14,123 bases of DNA from Ktedonobacter sp. (GTDB lineage Bacteria; Chloroflexota; Ktedonobacteria; Ktedonobacterales; Ktedonobacteraceae): assembly GCA_003450555.1 (NCBI GenBank), contig DMFQ01000020.1, forward strand, positions 26,532 through 40,654, given 5' to 3'. Both the position numbers and the translations under genes were made by a program. Below, one piece after another: positions 7,832-14,123 of the stretch; position 1 is the first letter of the stretch; every line of letters starts with the position of its first letter. The notes beneath the pieces were generated by a model that was not told the origin of the DNA, ran no database searches, and was given only the letters and a program-made list of their open reading frames with translations.

Positions 7832-9142
7832 TTAGCTCCTTTCGTCTGCCCACGCCGATCCATTGGGATATGAGAAGGCGGCAATCGACGAGGGATACAT
7901 CGTCACGCTATATCCCGGGGCATCCGGGGGTACGTAGCGCCCGCCTTTGACGATGGCCGGATGCACAAAATGTTCGTGCAGGTGGGGGGTGTACTCGATC
8001 ATGCGGTTCTCCAGCGAGCCGCTCAGCGCGATGTAGTCGAAGAGCGAGAGGTGCTGCACATATTCACACAGTCCCACACCACCTGCGTGAGGGCAGACCG
8101 GAATGCCGAATTTGGCAGCCATGAGAAGTATCGCCAGGACCTCGTTTACGCCGCCGACGCGGCAGGCATCGATCTGGCAGATGCCGATGGCGTTGGCCTG
8201 AAATAGTTGCTTGAAGATGATGCGATTCTGCACATGTTCGCCGGTGGCAACACGGATCGGCGCGACTGCACGCGCAATCGCAGCATGTCCAAGAATATCG
8301 TCCGGGCTGGTAGGCTCTTCAATCCAGAGGGGGTCGAAAGCCGCCAGCCGCTGCATTATGACGATAGCCTCGTTTACTTCCCATACCTGGTTGGCGTCCA
8401 GCATCAAGGTGCTCTCAGCTCCGATCTCTGTGCGCATGATGCTCGCCCGGCGCAGATCGTCCTCAAGGCTCAGGCCGACTTTCAGCTTGAAGTGTTGCCA
8501 GCCATTGGCGCGCGCTTCACGGCAGTACAGGCGCATCTGCTCATCGCTATAGCCTGACCAGCCTGCCCCAGTTGTATAGGCGGGGAAGCCCTGCTCTAGC
8601 ATCTCTGCCTCGCGCTGCGCTTTGGTTGGGGCCTGGCGGCGCAACAAGTCTAGCGCATCAGCAGGGGTCAGGACATTGGTGATGTAGCGAAAGTCGATGC
8701 AAGACACCAACTGTTCTGGTGGCATGTCCACGAGTAGTTTCCAGAGCGGCTTGTCTTCTACCTTAGCATAGAGATCCCACACGGCATTCACTACGGCAGC
8801 AGTTGCGAGGTGGATGATGCCTTTTTCCGGCCCGAGCCAGCGCAACTGGCTATCCCCTGTCATCACGCGCCAGAACTGCGCCATGTCTGCTGTCAAAGAT
8901 TCCAGGGTTCGTCCTATAATGAGAGGCGCACATGCATTAATAGCTGCCACACATATCTCAGTACCGCGTCCGATAGTGAAGGTGAGACCGTGGCCAGCCA
9001 ACCCTTGAGGGCTATCCGTATAAAGGATCACGTAGGCCGCGGAGTAGTCTGGCGCAGGATTCATCGCATCAGAACCTGCAAGAGACCGTGATGTGGGGAA
9101 GCGAATATCATATGCCTTGAAACCGGTAAGAGTGATGGGCAT
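7832..9142 (-). CDS. fucD: L-fuconate dehydratase
   Basis: This 436-residue enolase-superfamily enzyme would dehydrate L-fuconate to 2-keto-3-deoxy-L-fuconate. It resembles the characterised Xanthomonas enzyme closely along its length, as I recall that sequence: FPTSRSLAGSDAMNP (15-29), DSQLRWLGPEKG (97-108), LKVG with the KxK pair Lys219/Lys221, and WIEEPTSPDDILGHAAI (273-289). Mg2+ ligands are Asp249, Glu275 and Glu302 and the catalytic His is His352, each one position later than in Xanthomonas. The start at 9142 has AGGAGA about seven bases upstream; the frame is open to 9247, but that extension is basic and unlike the family. This is the most specific assignment in the operon and anchors the pathway. 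It follows the regulator gene by 49 bases. Confidence 0.95.
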   Translation of the reverse strand: MPITLTGFKAYDIRFPTSRSLAGSDAMNPAPDYSAAYVILYTDSPQGLAGHGLTFTIGRGTEICVAAINACAPLIIGRTLESLTADMAQFWRVMTGDSQLRWLGPEKGIIHLATAAVVNAVWDLYAKVEDKPLWKLLVDMPPEQLVSCIDFRYITNVLTPADALDLLRRQAPTKAQREAEMLEQGFPAYTTGAGWSGYSDEQMRLYCREARANGWQHFKLKVGLSLEDDLRRASIMRTEIGAESTLMLDANQVWEVNEAIVIMQRLAAFDPLWIEEPTSPDDILGHAAIARAVAPIRVATGEHVQNRIIFKQLFQANAIGICQIDACRVGGVNEVLAILLMAAKFGIPVCPHAGGVGLCEYVQHLSLFDYIALSGSLENRMIEYTPHLHEHFVHPAIVKGGRYVPPDAPGYSVTMYPSSIAAFSYPNGSAWADERS

Positions 9143-9191
9143 GGTTTCTTCTCCTGTCAAGCGATAATGCTCAGGTCGAGATAGTCCAACG

Positions 9192-9965
9192 CTACGAGGA
9201 AGTTTCCTGCTTCTCAAAGATATCGGCCAGGACATTCGCCTTGGCATGGGCGATATGAGCAGCTAGAAATTCAGCAGCTTTATCAATGTTTCCCTCGAGC
9301 AGAGCCAATAAGATCTGCTCATGATCATCGAGTGCAGTCTCCATCCTCTTGGGATATCTGGTATCCTTTACCTGGAACATGCTGAACTGGCTGCGGAGTG
9401 TGGAGAGGTAGTTTATAAGCCGACCATTGCCCGAGGCGCGAATGAGCAGGGTGTGAAGGCGGAAGTCACATTGGAGAAAGAGCGAGATAGGGCGCTGATC
9501 TAGCTGCTCGCGCACTTTGTAGAGGAGATCGAGCTGTGATCTGAGGTCCGCAGGATCGAGCCGGGGAGCAGCGAGGTGTAAGGCCAGAACCTCCAGCGCA
9601 CTACGCAAATCGTAGATCTCATGAATATCCTGTATAGTAAACATGCGCACCCAGAAACCGCGGCGTGGATCATAACGCACGAGGCTATCCTGTACCAGGC
9701 GCTCTAAGGCCTGACGAACGGGGGTACGGCTCACACCTAACTTTTCAGCGAGAGAGACATCGGAGAGTCTCTGCTCTTTTTGCTCATTAGAGAAAACCAG
9801 TTGCTTCCAGATTTGCTCGTAGGCATAATCCACCGCCGTAGGAATGGTATTGCGGTCGTGCCCCCAAAGAAGTTCATATACCTCATCGCTCAAGCTTTCG
9901 TCAATTTCTTGTGTATTTGAGTTTACACTCACCTCGCCCAGTTCAACTGGTGATTTTGCCTTCAT
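9192..9965 (-). CDS. GntR-family transcriptional regulator, FCD (FadR) subfamily
   Basis: This DNA-binding regulator has an N-terminal winged helix (about 43-110, with SLAEKLGVSRTPVRQALERL as the helix-turn-helix) and a C-terminal FCD ligand domain. The FCD metal/ligand residues Asp167, His171, His215 and His237 are present. I chose ATG 9965 (257 residues) because TGGAG lies five bases upstream. In-frame ATGs at 9989 and 10040 would lengthen the protein to 265 or 282 residues but have weak or no ribosome sites. The first 40 residues are acidic and have no domain. It is the first gene of the L-fucose operon and is divergent from the sugar importer, so it probably senses a sugar acid of the pathway and controls both, including itself. 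Confidence 0.88.
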   Translation of the reverse strand: MKAKSPVELGEVSVNSNTQEIDESLSDEVYELLWGHDRNTIPTAVDYAYEQIWKQLVFSNEQKEQRLSDVSLAEKLGVSRTPVRQALERLVQDSLVRYDPRRGFWVRMFTIQDIHEIYDLRSALEVLALHLAAPRLDPADLRSQLDLLYKVREQLDQRPISLFLQCDFRLHTLLIRASGNGRLINYLSTLRSQFSMFQVKDTRYPKRMETALDDHEQILLALLEGNIDKAAEFLAAHIAHAKANVLADIFEKQETSS

Positions 9966-10048
9966 TAGTTCTCCATTCTGCTTTCCCATGTTCACTGCCT
10001 CTATCGACGTAAAAGACCGATTTCTTTGGTTCTCTGTCATTTTTGCTA

Positions 10049-10077
10049 TTGACTTTTACATGCGTATAATGTATTCT
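10049..10077 (+). promoter_or_regulatory. Promoter for the sugar ABC importer
   Basis: TTGACT (10049-10054) and TATTCT (10072-10077) have a 17-base spacer. A perfect TATAAT at 10065-10070 with TTGCTA at 10043-10048 (16-base spacer) is an overlapping alternative. Either would start transcription near 10077-10084, about 85-90 bases before the binding-protein gene. Confidence 0.55.
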
Positions 10078-10098
10078 GTATTTTGTATACAGTATATT
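10064..10098. repeat. Five tandem GTATNNN heptads
   Basis: Five consecutive 7-base units begin with GTAT: GTATAAT, GTATTCT, GTATTTT, GTATACA and GTATATT, at 10064, 10071, 10078, 10085 and 10092. They run without a break through both -10 boxes. This may be multiple regulator half-sites, or simply AT-rich promoter DNA shaped by overlapping elements. Confidence 0.6.
10076..10092. promoter_or_regulatory. Candidate GntR operator (6-5-6 palindrome)
   Basis: CTGTAT (10076-10081) and ATACAG (10087-10092) are perfect inverted arms around TTTGT. The right half contains the 8-bp palindrome TGTATACA. It covers the predicted start points of both promoters, as expected for a repressor site of the adjacent FCD-type GntR protein. 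Binding by that protein is inferred from position only. Confidence 0.5.
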
Positions 10099-10119
10099 AT
10101 TTTTGCCCGTACTTGTCAA
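10091..10119 (-). promoter_or_regulatory. Promoter for the GntR regulator and L-fucose catabolic operon
   Basis: On the minus strand a perfect TTGACA (10114-10119) is followed after 17 bases by TATACT (10091-10096). The predicted start is near 10084, about 120 bases before the regulator ATG. No other promoter is obvious within the operon, so this one probably serves all six genes. Confidence 0.65.
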
Positions 10120-10131
10120 GAAGAGAAGATA

Positions 10132-10154
10132 CGGGAGTCGGATTCCGACACCCG
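10132..10154 (+). promoter_or_regulatory. 5' leader hairpin next to the binding-protein ribosome site
   Basis: CGGG (10132-10135) and GTCGG (10137-10141) pair with CCGAC (10145-10149) and CCCG (10151-10154), with an A-A mismatch and a 3-base ATT loop. The stem ends on the first base of the GGGAGGAG ribosome site. It may protect the abundant binding-protein mRNA or modulate translation. Confidence 0.45.
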
Positions 10155-10167
10155 GGAGGAGAGAACC

Positions 10168-11247
10168 ATGAAAGCGAAGTTCGCAAGTCGTCTACGAGCG
10201 TTGGGCGCGCTCGTCGTCGTCGCGACGATCCTGGTGGCGTGCGGCGGCACGTCAGGCTCCCCATCGACCACATCAACGTCAGGAAGCACGCTCGCACCGG
10301 GCGCAAGCTTCAAGCTCGGTGTTTCGCTGACCTTCAACAACACCGACTTCTGGACCAATTACATCTCGTATGAGACAAAGTTCGCGAGTCAGTACCACGC
10401 CACACTGATCGGGCCACTGGTCGCCAACAATGACGCCGCCAAGCAGATCACGGACATCCACACGCTGATCCAGGAAGGGGCCCAGGCGCTGATCGTCAAC
10501 CCGGTGGACAGCGCCGCGATCGCGCCCGCGCTCGATTACGCTGCCAGCAAGAACATCCCCGTGGTTAGCGTGGATGTCGCGCCAAGCAGCGGCAAGGTTT
10601 TCATGATCGTGCGTGCCGATAACGTACTATACGGCCAGAACTCCTGCAAGTTCATCGCCTCGCACGCAACTGGTGGCAGCGGTCACATCGCGATCCTGGA
10701 GGGGGATCTCGCCTCGCTGAACGGTAAGGACCGGACGGACGGCTGCACCAAGATCATCCAGTCGAGCTATCCTAACCTCAAGACCGTCGAGTATGCAACG
10801 AAATGGGACACTCCGACTGCCGTCAACGACGCCAAAACGGCGCTGAGCACGTATCCTGACCTGAAGGGTATCTACGTCGAGTGGGGCGCACCCGAGGACG
10901 GCATTCTCGCAGCCGAGCAAGCCACCGGCAAGTTCACTCCAGTGGGCAGTCCACAGCACATCGTCCTGATAGGCAATGATGGCGTGCCGCATGAGCACGC
11001 GCTGATCCGCGCCGGCAAGCTCGATGGGACCATTTCGCAGCCGGCCAACTCCTACGCGCAGTATGCAGTGTTCTACGCGCGGGCGGCGCTCGAAGGAAAG
11101 ACCTACTCGGCTGGCCAGACAACAGACCACAACAGCACGTACGTCAATCTGCAAGGCAATCTTGAGGACGCGCTACCGGCGCCCATCGTGGACAAAACCA
11201 ATGTCAACGACCCCAACCTTTGGGGTAACTCGAAGTCCAACGGCTAA
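10168..11247 (+). CDS. Sugar ABC transporter substrate-binding lipoprotein
   Basis: This 359-residue extracytoplasmic binding protein is of the periplasmic-binding-protein-4 type (ribose/rhamnose/galactofuranose group). The signal peptide has a basic start, a hydrophobic core and the lipobox LVAC with lipid-anchored Cys25. A Ser/Thr/Gly-rich linker (about 26-45) tethers it to the membrane. The two-lobed domain starts near 47; ALIVNPVDSAAIAPALDYAA is the typical first-lobe motif and VLIGNDGVPHEHALIRAG lies in the second lobe. The start at 10168 follows GGGAGGAG. It is the first gene of the importer operon and is divergent from the fucose operon, so L-fucose or a related 6-deoxy or pentose sugar is the likely ligand. 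The sequence alone does not prove that. Confidence 0.9.
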   Translation: MKAKFASRLRALGALVVVATILVACGGTSGSPSTTSTSGSTLAPGASFKLGVSLTFNNTDFWTNYISYETKFASQYHATLIGPLVANNDAAKQITDIHTLIQEGAQALIVNPVDSAAIAPALDYAASKNIPVVSVDVAPSSGKVFMIVRADNVLYGQNSCKFIASHATGGSGHIAILEGDLASLNGKDRTDGCTKIIQSSYPNLKTVEYATKWDTPTAVNDAKTALSTYPDLKGIYVEWGAPEDGILAAEQATGKFTPVGSPQHIVLIGNDGVPHEHALIRAGKLDGTISQPANSYAQYAVFYARAALEGKTYSAGQTTDHNSTYVNLQGNLEDALPAPIVDKTNVNDPNLWGNSKSNG

Positions 11248-11277
11248 GTGATTCGTGCCCGGGATCGTGCCGGAACC

Positions 11278-11294
11278 TATTACTATTACTATTA
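11278..11294 (+). repeat. Short TATTAC hexamer repeat
   Basis: TATTAC occurs twice and is followed by TATTA, just before the ATPase ribosome site (gap 11248-11308). The copy number could vary, but because the repeat lies between genes it would affect only leader length. Confidence 0.5.
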
Positions 11295-11308
11295 ACGGAG
11301 GGATTGTG

Positions 11309-12895
11309 ATGGAAACTGCGAACGGAGGGTCGGAATCTGTGAACGGAGGGCCGACCGCAGCACGACTCTCCGTTGGCATGGCGCAGGGCGTCTGGAAAGC
11401 CTTTGGCGAAACCCAGGCGCTGCGCGATGTATCACTTGATGTCGGATCCGGTGAATGTCACGGGCTGGTCGGGCGCAACGGCGCTGGGAAATCCACCCTG
11501 GTGGGGATCTTGACCGGCCTGATCCGGCCAGATCGTGGCAGTGTTATGCTTGGGACCGAGGCCGCACCGACCCTGGCGGATCGCGCCACCTGGCAGCGCA
11601 TGGTCGCATGCGTTTACCAGAAGTCGATGGTGGTGCCCAGCCTTACGGTTGCCGAGAACGTTTTCCTCAATCGCGCGACAGGGGATGACCACGGTATCGT
11701 CAACTGGCGTGCCATGCGGTCCCACGCGCGCCAGGTCATGCTCGACTGGGGCTTCGACCTGGACGTCAACCGTCTCGTTCGGGACCTTACCGTTGAGCAG
11801 CGCCAGGTGGTCGAGATTGCGCGCGCCCTTTCAATCGGCGCACGCTTCCTGATCCTCGACGAGCCCACAGCATCGTTGGAGAAGTCCGCCATCGAACGCC
11901 TGTTTGAAAGGATCCGCCGTCTCAAAGAGAGCGCGGTCGGTATCCTCTATATTTCCCACCACCTGGAGGAGATCTACGAGGTGTGCGACCGAGTCACCGT
12001 GCTGCGCGACGGCGAGCGCGTGCTGAGCACGTCGGTCGGCGAGATTAAGCAGGATCGCTTGATCGAGGCTATGGTTGGGTTTGCTCCGCAGCGGGCGACG
12101 GAGATCGCTGCTCCGCTGCGAGTCATCGAGTCGGCTCAGCCGCGGCTCGAAATTTCACATTTGACTGTCCCGGCCACGATGGGGCCGGTGCAGGACGTGA
12201 GCTTTTTTGTAAGCCCGGGCGAGTGCGTCGGCCTGGTCGGATTGCAAGGCTCTGGCACCGCGACCGTTGCGGATGCCGTGGTCGGCCTGGTGAAGCCGGT
12301 AGCAGGCGAGATCAGACTGGACGGCAAACCTATCCACGCGGGCAAGGTGGATGCAACCCTCCGACAAGGCGTTACGTATGTGCCTGAGGACCGTCACGCG
12401 CGCGGCTTTGTTCCTTACCTCGGGGTAGGCGAGAACCTGACTTTAGGCATGCTCGACCGTCTATCGCGCTGGGGGATCGTTTCGCGCTCCAGCAGCGATT
12501 CGGTCGCTGTCGGCCTGGTAGAACAGCTGGGTATCGTCAGCAGCGGCCTCGAGCAGCAGGTCGGGCAGCTGAGTGGAGGAAACCAGCAGAAAGTCGTTGT
12601 CGGGCGAGCGCTGGCCCGGCATCCTACCGTGTTAGTCGCGGTATCACCGACCGTCGGCGTTGACGTGGCCGCCAAGGAGTCGCTCCTCAACGTGATCGGC
12701 GCGGCGCGAGATGGCGGCACTGCGGTGCTGCTGGTCTCCGATGACCTGGAGGACCTGCGTATCTGCACGCGGCTGCTCGTCATGGTCAAGGGTAGACTGG
12801 TCAAGGAGTACCGCCAGCCGCCGTGGGGTAGGCATGAACTGATCGCCGCGGTCGAGGGCCTCGAACTGGCGTCAGCGCGAGGGGAATCGGAATGA
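11309..12895 (+). CDS. Sugar ABC transporter ATP-binding protein, two fused nucleotide-binding domains
   Basis: This RbsA/XylG-like ATPase (528 residues) energises the importer. The first domain is complete: Walker A GRNGAGKST (about 56-64), Q-loop VYQKS, signature LTVEQRQVVEIARAL, Walker B FLILDEPTASLE and switch His in YISHHLEE. In the second domain, GLQGSGTAT lacks the Walker A Lys, as is common in this family, and LSGGNQQKVVVGRAL is a perfect signature. The Walker B region, however, reads VLVAVSPTVGVDV where relatives have LDEPT, so both the Asp and the catalytic Glu are gone. ATG 11309 has GGAGGG seven bases upstream; an upstream GTG at 11255 is unlikely. The N-terminal extension repeats Asn-Gly-Gly. 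The gene is 61 bases from the binding-protein gene and 16 bases from the permease gene. Confidence 0.92.
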   Translation: METANGGSESVNGGPTAARLSVGMAQGVWKAFGETQALRDVSLDVGSGECHGLVGRNGAGKSTLVGILTGLIRPDRGSVMLGTEAAPTLADRATWQRMVACVYQKSMVVPSLTVAENVFLNRATGDDHGIVNWRAMRSHARQVMLDWGFDLDVNRLVRDLTVEQRQVVEIARALSIGARFLILDEPTASLEKSAIERLFERIRRLKESAVGILYISHHLEEIYEVCDRVTVLRDGERVLSTSVGEIKQDRLIEAMVGFAPQRATEIAAPLRVIESAQPRLEISHLTVPATMGPVQDVSFFVSPGECVGLVGLQGSGTATVADAVVGLVKPVAGEIRLDGKPIHAGKVDATLRQGVTYVPEDRHARGFVPYLGVGENLTLGMLDRLSRWGIVSRSSSDSVAVGLVEQLGIVSSGLEQQVGQLSGGNQQKVVVGRALARHPTVLVAVSPTVGVDVAAKESLLNVIGAARDGGTAVLLVSDDLEDLRICTRLLVMVKGRLVKEYRQPPWGRHELIAAVEGLELASARGESE

Positions 12896-12911
12896 GTAAG
12901 GAGGAATTGTG

Positions 12912-13949
12912 ATGAGTAAATCGACAGTAGAGCGTCCGGTCAACCGACAGGGACAGACGGTTGCCGGGACGCTGCGACGCCATGGTCGGCACATTATAGG
13001 CAACTGGGTCCGGGAACTCGCCCTGCTTCCGGTGATCGTCCTCCTCATAATCATCGGCGCTATTGTGAATCCGTCCTTCCTTACCACAGATAACTTCATC
13101 AACGTCGCGCAACTAGCCGCTCCGTTAGGCGTCGTGGTGGTGGCCGAAACCCTGATCCTGCTGACCGGCAAGTTTGATCTGTCTCTGCAATCGATGTACG
13201 GCCTGGCGCCGATGGTGGGGGCCTGGCTCATCGTCTCGAAGGACGGTCAGGGCCTGGGCACCAATTGGAACCCATACCTCGGGATCGCGATCGTCCTGTT
13301 GGTTGGACTTGTGGTAGGAGCATTTAACGGCTTCATGGTGATCAAGCTGGGCTTCAATGCCTTCATCTTCACGCTGGCCATGCTGATCCTCCTGGCCGGT
13401 ATTCAGGTGGGTATCGTGAATGGGCGCACCATCTACCACCTGCCCCCCGAGTTCACCTATGTAGGCTCGCAGAACCTCCTTGGCGTGCCCGTCTCCGTTT
13501 GGGTCACCGGTGCGATCTTCTTGCTCGCGGCGCTCTTCCTGAGGTATCACCGGGTCGGGCGCGCCATCTACGCCATCGGCGGCAACACGGAAGCGGCGCG
13601 GGCAGCGGGCATCCACGTGGACCGCATCCGCATCGGGGTTTTCATCGTCGCCAGCCTCCTGGCTGCGCTCGCAGGTCTGATGACGGCGGGAGAGGTGGCG
13701 GCGGTCACAGCAGGCCAGGGCAACAATCTCATCTTCCAGGTCTTTGCAGCTGCAGTCATTGGAGGTATTTCCCTCGATGGCGGTCGCGGGCGGATGGTGG
13801 GTGCTCTCACCGGTGTTATATTGCTGGCGCTGGTCTCAAACATCCTGATCCTATCGCAGGTCCAGACGTTCTGGATCGATGCCGCCAATGGACTCATCAT
13901 CCTGATTGCGCTGGGGCTGGCGCGGTTGATTGGCAGCGAGCGCGCTTAG
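12912..13949 (+). CDS. Sugar ABC transporter permease (BPD_transp_2 / RbsC family)
   Basis: This is a 345-residue integral membrane protein with about ten hydrophobic segments, beginning with LLPVIVLLIIIGAIV (about 36-50) and ending with IILIALGLARLIG. The cytoplasmic loop YAIGGNTEAARAAGIHVDRI (about 219-238) is the family motif that contacts the ATPase, and AAAVIGGISLDGGRG is the conserved segment before the last helices. ATG 12912 has AAGGAGG at 12898-12904; a GTG immediately before it is a less likely start. Only one permease gene is present, so a homodimer is expected, as in the ribose importer. It is the last gene visible in the importer operon. Confidence 0.92.
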   Translation: MSKSTVERPVNRQGQTVAGTLRRHGRHIIGNWVRELALLPVIVLLIIIGAIVNPSFLTTDNFINVAQLAAPLGVVVVAETLILLTGKFDLSLQSMYGLAPMVGAWLIVSKDGQGLGTNWNPYLGIAIVLLVGLVVGAFNGFMVIKLGFNAFIFTLAMLILLAGIQVGIVNGRTIYHLPPEFTYVGSQNLLGVPVSVWVTGAIFLLAALFLRYHRVGRAIYAIGGNTEAARAAGIHVDRIRIGVFIVASLLAALAGLMTAGEVAAVTAGQGNNLIFQVFAAAVIGGISLDGGRGRMVGALTGVILLALVSNILILSQVQTFWIDAANGLIILIALGLARLIGSERA

Positions 13950-13997
13950 GGGGCGAGTCGAAAATTTTTCGAAAAGGCCATCCAAGGTGAGGGTGAT

Positions 13998-14067
13998 TGC
14001 CAGGCCAGGCCTTATCCCAGCCTAAGGTTGAGTGTCAGGCCAGGCCTCACCCTGCTCCTAGGTTGAC
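13998..14067. repeat. Two imperfect 35-bp tandem repeats downstream of the permease
   Basis: Units at 13998-14032 and 14033-14067 match at 26 of 35 positions and share CAGGCCAGGCCT near their left ends and AGGTTGA near their right ends. The first unit contains a CCTTA/TAAGG stem. No gene is seen in the last 174 bases, and no classical terminator with a T-run is visible. Confidence 0.6.
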
Positions 14068-14123
14068 CGCGAGGGTCGACGATACAACAGCAGCAGAATC
14101 ACTACAACGGCTCGCAGCCTCAC

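Noticed and set aside
12415..12804. 129-codon minus-strand frame inside the ATPase gene
   Set aside because: It is a by-product of the GC-rich codon pattern of the real gene on the other strand; its Ser/Thr/Arg-rich composition is typical of antisense frames.
13958..13972. TCGAAAA-T-TTTTCGA palindrome after the permease stop as a terminator
   Set aside because: The arms leave almost no loop, the stem is AT-rich, and no T-run follows; it is too weak to call.

Overview
The window comes from a bacterial chromosome of medium to high GC. It has strong Shine-Dalgarno sites, occasional TTG and GTG starts, and a mix of sugar-acid catabolism and flavin-dependent oxidoreductase genes. This would fit a soil Chloroflexota bacterium such as the Ktedonobacteria, but that placement rests on overall impression only and no marker gene is present.

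Left part (1-4787): a pyroglutamyl peptidase I gene (pcp, +) converges on a two-gene minus-strand operon. That operon encodes a RocA-type L-glutamate gamma-semialdehyde dehydrogenase followed by a metallo-beta-lactamase-fold hydrolase. A perfect 20-bp inverted repeat sits between the convergent genes. A roughly 450-bp gap with a small unrecognised ORF and a palindromic operator-like site then leads to an LLM-class flavin-dependent oxidoreductase (+).

Centre (4788-9965, minus strand): a compact six-gene operon for non-phosphorylating L-fucose degradation. In transcription order it encodes a GntR/FCD regulator, L-fuconate dehydratase, a DUF718-type sugar mutarotase, an SDR dehydrogenase (probably 2-keto-3-deoxy-L-fuconate dehydrogenase), an aldo/keto reductase (probably L-fucose 1-dehydrogenase) and an amidohydrolase-family L-fuconolactonase. 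The mutarotase is split by a single-base frameshift. The last step known from Xanthomonas, a FAH-family diketo-acid hydrolase, is not in the window.

Right part (10168-13949, plus strand): a divergently transcribed sugar ABC importer of the ribose/rhamnose type, with a lipoprotein binding protein, a double-domain ATPase and a permease. The second ATPase domain has lost the Walker B Asp and the catalytic Glu. The genes look more GC-rich than the left part of the window.

The 200-bp region between the regulator and the importer is the most interesting regulatory element. Two good sigma70-type promoters face each other with start sites at nearly the same base. A 6-5-6 palindrome lies over both starts, and five GTATNNN heptads run in register through it. 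The likely logic is that the GntR protein controls uptake (+) and catabolism (-) of L-fucose, or a close relative, from this one site.
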